From JAUNST01 sp964452285 (GTDB taxonomy: Bacteria; Patescibacteriota; Microgenomatia; UBA1400; PJMF01): DNA of 35,628 nucleotides. The DNA lies in assembly GCA_964452285.1 (NCBI GenBank), contig CAYVKW010000006.1, positions 1-35,628 of the forward strand. The letters are read 5' to 3'. Both the position numbers and the translations under genes were made by a program. Numbering within the stretch: position 1 is the stretch's first letter; the number at the start of each line of letters is the position of its first letter. This document shows positions 31,653 through 35,628 of this stretch, one piece after another. The notes beneath the pieces were generated by a model that saw only the letters and a program-made list of their open reading frames with translations, made no database searches and had not been told where the DNA came from.

Positions 31653-33834
31653 ATGTCAATCTTAGCTTTGTTAATCGTGGCTTCCTTGGGTGGATTATCT
31701 CTAGCAGCGTTCAACTTCTTTCAAGTAAAAAAAACTGAAAGAAGGAACGGTGGAAATGCAAAAAGTGGCGGCGGCAATTAGACTCGGAGCAAAAACTTTT
31801 ATCAACTATGAGTACAAAGTTTTGCTATGGGTACTACTAATTGTGGCGCTGGCGCTAACTTGGTTGGTTTCTTGGTATACAGCGGTGGCAATGTTAATTG
31901 GCGCTCTAATGAGCGCACTCGCTGGATGGATAGGTATGAAAATGGCAACCTATGCCAATGTTCGAATGACGGAACGAGCGCGAACAAGCAAAAACTTGGG
32001 CCAAACGCTGCGAGTAGCTTTTCGTGGCGGCTCAGTTATGGGCCTAGCAGTAGGTGGTTTTGCTCTACTGGGAATTGTGATTATCTATGTAGTTTTTGGC
32101 CTAGCATTAAAACAGTTATCGCTAGAAAGCTTGAGATATCAATACACAAACTGGTTGGGCGTGACCTTTACTCCGTTTACGATGACTTTGTCTGGCTTTG
32201 CACTCGGCTGTTCTCTAATTGCAATGTTCAATCGTGTCGGCGGTGGTATTTATACCAAAGCGGCGGACATGGGCGCGGATCTAGTTGGTAAAACTGAATT
32301 GCATATTCCCGAAGATGATCCGCGCAACCCTGCAGTAATCGCTGACAACGTGGGCGACAATGTGGGAGATGTGGCTGGTTTAGGTAGTGATTTACTAGAA
32401 AGTTATGTCGGCTCAATTATGTCGGCTATTATTCTTGCTTGTCACCTGTACTTAGTATCAGTACAAACGGGTCAGATTGCTAATGAGCAATTACTGATGC
32501 AAATGATTAAGTTTCCTTTGGTACTAGCCGTAATTGGCTTGATTGCTTGTGGCGCGAGCATCTATTGGTTTCTCAAACAAGATTTATCAAAAATCAAAGA
32601 TCCACACAAAACACTTAATGGTTCAACTTGGCTAGCAGCTGGTTTAACCCTGGTAGGCGGATTCTTAGCTGCTTGGATTATGTTTGGAAAGCTAGAAGTG
32701 ACAAATGTTGGTTTTCGGTTTGGTTTTGTATCAGTCTGGCTGGGGACCGCAATTGGAGTGATTGCGGGAGTAATAATTGGTATTTTTGCCGAGTATTACA
32801 CCAGTGAAAAATGGCGGCCGACGCGCAAAGTGGCGCAAGCTTCAGCCGAAGGTCCGGCGCTAACAATTACTTCAGGTCTAGCCCTAGGCATGAGATCTTG
32901 TATGCTGCCATGCATAGTTTTAGGTTTAAGCATTATTGCTGCCTATTATTGTGCAGGAGTCTACGGAGTAGCAATGTCGGCAGTGGGAATGTTGTCATTT
33001 GTCGGAGCAACGGTAACAGTAGACACTTATGGGCCGATTTCTGACAATGCCGGTGGCATTGCTGAAATGACTGGTTTAAGTGAAGAAGTACGACAAATTA
33101 CCGATACTTTAGACGCAGTGGGTAACACGACAGCAGCAATTGGCAAAGGTTTTGCCATTGGTTCAGGAGCATTGGCGGCGTTGTCGCTGATGATTTCCTA
33201 TCTCTACTCTTACAATAACCCAGCTACGCCTTTAGTGCTCAATCTAATTGAGCCGCTGACTTTGGCCGGCGTCATTATTGGCGGGGCTCTACCCTTCATT
33301 TTCTCCGGCACGCTGATTGAAGCAGTGGCGAAAGCAGCACAGAAAATGGTAGATGAAGTGCGGCGGCAATTCAGAGAAATTATGGGCTTGGCAGAAGGTA
33401 AAACTGATCCGAACTACAAAACTTGTATCGAGATTGCCACTAAAGGAGCGCTTACAGAAATGAAAGCGCCAGCTTTGCAAGCAATAATTGTGCCGATTGT
33501 GGCTGGATTTTTGTTTGGACCGGAATTTGTCGGGGGGATTATTATTGGCGCCACCGTCTGCGCGATTATGATTGCCATTTTCGCGGGTAACGCTGGTGGC
33601 GCTTGGGACAACGCCAAAAAAATGATCGAGGCCGGAAAACTGGGCGAAGGAAAAAGAAAAGGTTCTCTGACTCACGAGGCAGCGGTAGTTGGCGATACAG
33701 TCGGCGATCCACTCAAAGATACAGTTGGTCCGTGTTTGGATATTTTTATCAAAATTATGGCAACTGTATCGCTAGTAACAGTGTCTATTTTTGCCAAATA
33801 CAATTTATTGGATTGGCTAAAATCGCTGTTTTAA
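31653..33834 (+). CDS. hppA: Membrane-bound K+-dependent pyrophosphatase (ion-pumping), N-terminus frame-shifted
   Basis: Integral membrane pyrophosphatase that couples hydrolysis of PPi to pumping H+ or Na+. The long frame (from 31750) holds 694 residues and about 15 helices, with the PPi site DDPRNPAVIADNVGDNVGD, SDLLESYVGS, GPISDNAGGIAEM and GDTVGDPLKDT near the end. GNTTAAIGKG carries Ala where K+-independent enzymes have Lys, so it should need K+. Na+ or H+ specificity is not settled. The first helix (MSILALLIVASLGGLSLAAFNFF) starts at the ATG 31653, seven bases after GGAGG, but in another frame; read on, it stops at 31779-31781. Dropping one A from the A8 run at 31727-31734 joins both frames as QVKKLKEGTVEMQKVAAAIR, the family's normal sequence. 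Either an extra A is a sequencing error or slippage occurs there. Confidence 0.92.
31727..31734 (+). other. A8 run where the pyrophosphatase frame changes
   Basis: Eight A residues follow GT. With seven A the N-terminal and main frames are continuous; with eight the N-terminal frame ends after 42 codons. A runs of this length are known sites of polymerase slippage and of indel errors in sequencing. Confidence 0.75.
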
Positions 33835-33900
33835 GCGCTGGTAAAATTTGCAAGCGGGCGACGAGAAAATATAATTTATAGTTGGAAGGTGAAAATGATA

Positions 33901-33928
33901 AAGCCCCCGCAAAGAATCGCGGGGGCTT
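33901..33928. terminator. Strong hairpin between convergent genes
   Basis: A perfect 10-bp G/C-rich stem, AAGCCCCCGC pairing with GCGGGGGCTT, with loop AAAGAATC. It lies between the pyrophosphatase stop (33834) and the convergent gene ending at 33944, and both sides have short T-rich tracts (CTTCTT on plus, TTTATCATTTT on minus). It probably terminates both transcripts. Confidence 0.8.
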
Positions 33929-33943
33929 CTTAAAAAAATTGAT

Positions 33944-34939
33944 TTAATCTGAGATTTTCACATAATATTCTACCTCATAAGTTTCCATATTAAGAACCTG
34001 AGCTTCTATCCCTTCCACTCCATGATCTATTAATATCCAAATGTGAGTCCAAGTTCCGCCCGTGGGTATATTCGTACTGCTTTTATCTATACCACCAGAA
34101 ATGATTTTAGTGGGTGAAAAAACTATTGTGTAAACATCATCTTCAGTAATATTTAGAGAACTATTAGAAATCACTTGTGCCAATTTGCTTTCATCTATGC
34201 CAGCCACTGAAAACCCTGTTTTACCTGTAAAGATTTGAGTAGTTCCATACCAATAATTATCATTTAGATTATTGATTGATTTGTACCACCAAAACTGGTC
34301 TCCTTTGAATTGCCAATATGTTTCTAAGTCGCTTAAGGTTCTCCAACCGCCATCTAAAGTTTTAATGTCCCCCAAATTACCATTTCTTACATCAGAATAT
34401 CGATTCCAGTCACTCATAGCGGCCAAAGAATTAGCCATGAAATCATCATAAATTATATTATTATTTGAAGTATTGGTTTGATTGTTTTCCTCTTCAGCGA
34501 GGGGTTGTTGATATATTTCTATATTTTTTAATAACTCTACAGCTCGAGCATCATTTTTTGCAACGCCATTATCAGCATTAGTGACAAATGATAATGTAAC
34601 ATTTTTTGTTGGAGATACGAGTACAATATATTTGCCTTTAATATTAGTCGATGAAACACCATAATCATAAGTAGCATAATAAATGCTATCAGTTAATTTA
34701 TTAAATCCATTACTGCCATTATAAATTTTAAAATTGCCATCGTTGTTATCTGGATTATTCCAATAATCATAAAATATTGTATACAATTCCTTTTTTCCAG
34801 AGGCTGTATCAAAGTCTGTAATTGAGTCAGATAGAGCGCTGCGACCAGCAAAACCCAAAAACGATTGCTCGTCCTTGTACTGTAGAACTTCTCGCTCATT
34901 GGGCAAAGTTGTAGCCAACCAATTACTATCGTATTCCAA
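33944..34939 (-). CDS. Extracytoplasmic domain of a split zinc-ribbon membrane protein
   Basis: C-terminal piece of a gene that begins at 35463. The open frame extends upstream without a stop to about 35153 and encodes two membrane helices there (about VAGLISGLKSKVKNGFSKAG and IVLSIVGLFLTVAFILIGTI), then KLNQQGSLDSQVFYGDGYDLEYDS. It has no credible start of its own: 34939 is a TTG without a ribosome site. The visible 331 residues are polar, rich in Asn, Asp, Tyr and Trp, with no Cys, and probably lie outside the membrane. Two similar parts occur (WLATT...FAGRSALSDS near the start and a WNRYSDVRNGN region later), but I recognise no family. The strong hairpin at 33901-33928 follows its stop. 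Confidence 0.6.
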   Translation of the reverse strand: MEYDSNWLATTLPNEREVLQYKDEQSFLGFAGRSALSDSITDFDTASGKKELYTIFYDYWNNPDNNDGNFKIYNGSNGFNKLTDSIYYATYDYGVSSTNIKGKYIVLVSPTKNVTLSFVTNADNGVAKNDARAVELLKNIEIYQQPLAEEENNQTNTSNNNIIYDDFMANSLAAMSDWNRYSDVRNGNLGDIKTLDGGWRTLSDLETYWQFKGDQFWWYKSINNLNDNYWYGTTQIFTGKTGFSVAGIDESKLAQVISNSSLNITEDDVYTIVFSPTKIISGGIDKSSTNIPTGGTWTHIWILIDHGVEGIEAQVLNMETYEVEYYVKISD

Positions 34940-35121
34940 ATCATAACCATCGCCGTAAAAAACTTGGCTATCTAAAGATCCCTGTTGGTTTAACTTTGTA
35001 GTGCCGATAGTGATAATGGTTCCAATCAGGATAAACGCAACTGTTAAAAAAAGCCCAACAATGCTTAAAACTATCCCTGCTTTGCTGAAACCATTTTTAA
35101 CTTTACTTTTGAGTCCTGATA

Positions 35122-35463
35122 TTAAGCCAGCAACGCCCGTAGGTATGGAGATAAAAAAACTAATGAACTTAATAAAGAAACTATACCCAAAACTAGAGAT
35201 ATCGTGCCTAAATTATCTGATTTTTTTTCATTCTGGTTATTGTCTATTGTACTTTGACTTGGCTGAGTCTGACTACTGGACAAACCCTGAGTTTCCACCG
35301 GCATTGCATTCACTTGAGAATTTATTTCTTGTTGAGGTGAAACTAGATGGTTTGGATTATTTGCATTTATATTAGTGGAATTATCTTTTTCTAATACTGC
35401 TCCGCACTTTTGACAAAAAACATTATTAAAATCATTTTCAGCGCCACATTTTAAACAAAACAT
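35122..35463 (-). CDS. N-terminal zinc-ribbon and first membrane helix of the split protein
   Basis: The first 113 codons carry a zinc ribbon with two CxxC pairs (MFCLKCGAENDFNNVFCQKC), a Gln/Asn/Ser-rich linker of about 60 residues, and the start of a DUF4190-like membrane domain (LGTISLVLGIVSLLSSLVF). At a run of seven T on this strand (35153-35159) the frame goes off and stops at 35122 (LSPYLRALLA). With eight T it would continue FFISIPTGVAGLISGLKSK into the frame of the downstream piece, restoring one protein of about 506 residues: cytoplasmic zinc ribbon, membrane helices, external domain. AAAGGA lies about 12 bases before ATG 35463. One T is missing by mutation or sequencing error. Confidence 0.75.
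   Translation of the reverse strand: MFCLKCGAENDFNNVFCQKCGAVLEKDNSTNINANNPNHLVSPQQEINSQVNAMPVETQGLSSSQTQPSQSTIDNNQNEKKSDNLGTISLVLGIVSLLSSLVFLSPYLRALLA
35153..35159 (-). other. T7/A7 run at the frame break of the zinc-ribbon protein
   Basis: Seven A on the plus strand (seven T on the coding strand). Adding one base makes the reading continuous between the two pieces, with no stop from 35463 to the end near 33944. Confidence 0.7.
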
Positions 35464-35628
35464 AAAGTAATCATCCTTTCGCCGTTGTTAATGATAACAT
35501 AAAGACTCAATTTTGTCACATAAAACATTCAAGAAAAACAGTGGGGGATGAACTTAAGCGGTTATCAATTAAACTATCTAGAATAATTACAACCATATTA
35601 GATATCTAGTTTAAATTAAAAAGTGCAC

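Noticed and set aside
1..35628. Recoded UGA (as in some CPR lineages), CRISPR array, insertion sequence or prophage
   Set aside because: ugd ends with a TGA at the family-typical position; I saw no spaced direct repeats, transposase, integrase or phage structural genes.

Overview
The window looks like a chromosomal scaffold piece from a small-genome, uncultivated bacterium, most likely a member of the Candidate Phyla Radiation (Patescibacteria). This is inference. It rests on a compact AspRS without the usual insertion domain, a tRNA gene without encoded CCA next to a CCA-adding enzyme, many short extended -10 promoters placed right at start codons, a glycine-rich (PF12810-like) surface protein, many membrane glycosyltransferases and tightly packed genes. 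TGA is used as a stop (ugd), so the code is standard. A run of ten N near the left edge marks a scaffold gap.

Layout. 1-1698 (-): secreted Cys/Gly-rich protein with a repeated glycine-rich domain, running off the left edge and broken by the gap. 1910-4050 (+): aspS and an rmlA-like nucleotidyltransferase. 4097-6315: two small membrane-anchored unknowns (+) facing one anchored unknown (-). 6354-9198 (+): cysS overlapping an SF2 helicase. 9277-14524 (+): the most unusual region, with a DUF1704-like pseudo-peptidase, an E. coli-type glutamate decarboxylase, a GadC-like antiporter and a sensor-less histidine kinase-like protein. 14563-16286 (+): tRNA-Thr(CGU), a frameshifted ogt and an acyltransferase. 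16273-17523 (-): HEAT-like protein, small zinc-ribbon protein, one-domain EamA protein. 17703-27302 (+): a 9.6 kb glycan operon (ugd, rmd, gmd, DPM1-GtrA fusion, two GT39-like proteins, an ALG5-like GT2 and a GT-C mannosyltransferase-like protein). 27315-28952 (-): CCA-adding enzyme, divergent from parB (29034-29903, +). 29929-31454 (-): lepB and an anchored Ig-like protein. 31653-33834 (+): K+-dependent membrane pyrophosphatase. 33944-35463 (-): a zinc-ribbon/DUF4190-like membrane protein split in two. No gene-free stretch exceeds 300 bases; the largest are 31455-31652, 17524-17702, 35464-35628 and 1699-1909.

How it fits together. The decarboxylase/antiporter pair makes a complete glutamate-dependent acid-resistance or GABA-export cycle: glutamate in, proton-consuming decarboxylation, GABA out. 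The glycan operon makes UDP-glucuronate and a GDP-6-deoxyhexose, probably GDP-D-rhamnose. It also supplies polyprenyl-phosphate sugar donors and membrane transferases that could use them on surface glycans or glycoproteins.

Two window-wide patterns matter for reading the genes. First, about nine genes have a -10 box 7-12 nt before the start codon, so their mRNAs are probably leaderless or nearly so. Second, four places show single-base frame disruptions in or beside A/T runs (the gadB fusion joint, ogt, the pyrophosphatase N-terminus and the zinc-ribbon protein). These are either assembly errors or slippage sites, and they create false fusions and truncations if ORFs are taken at face value.
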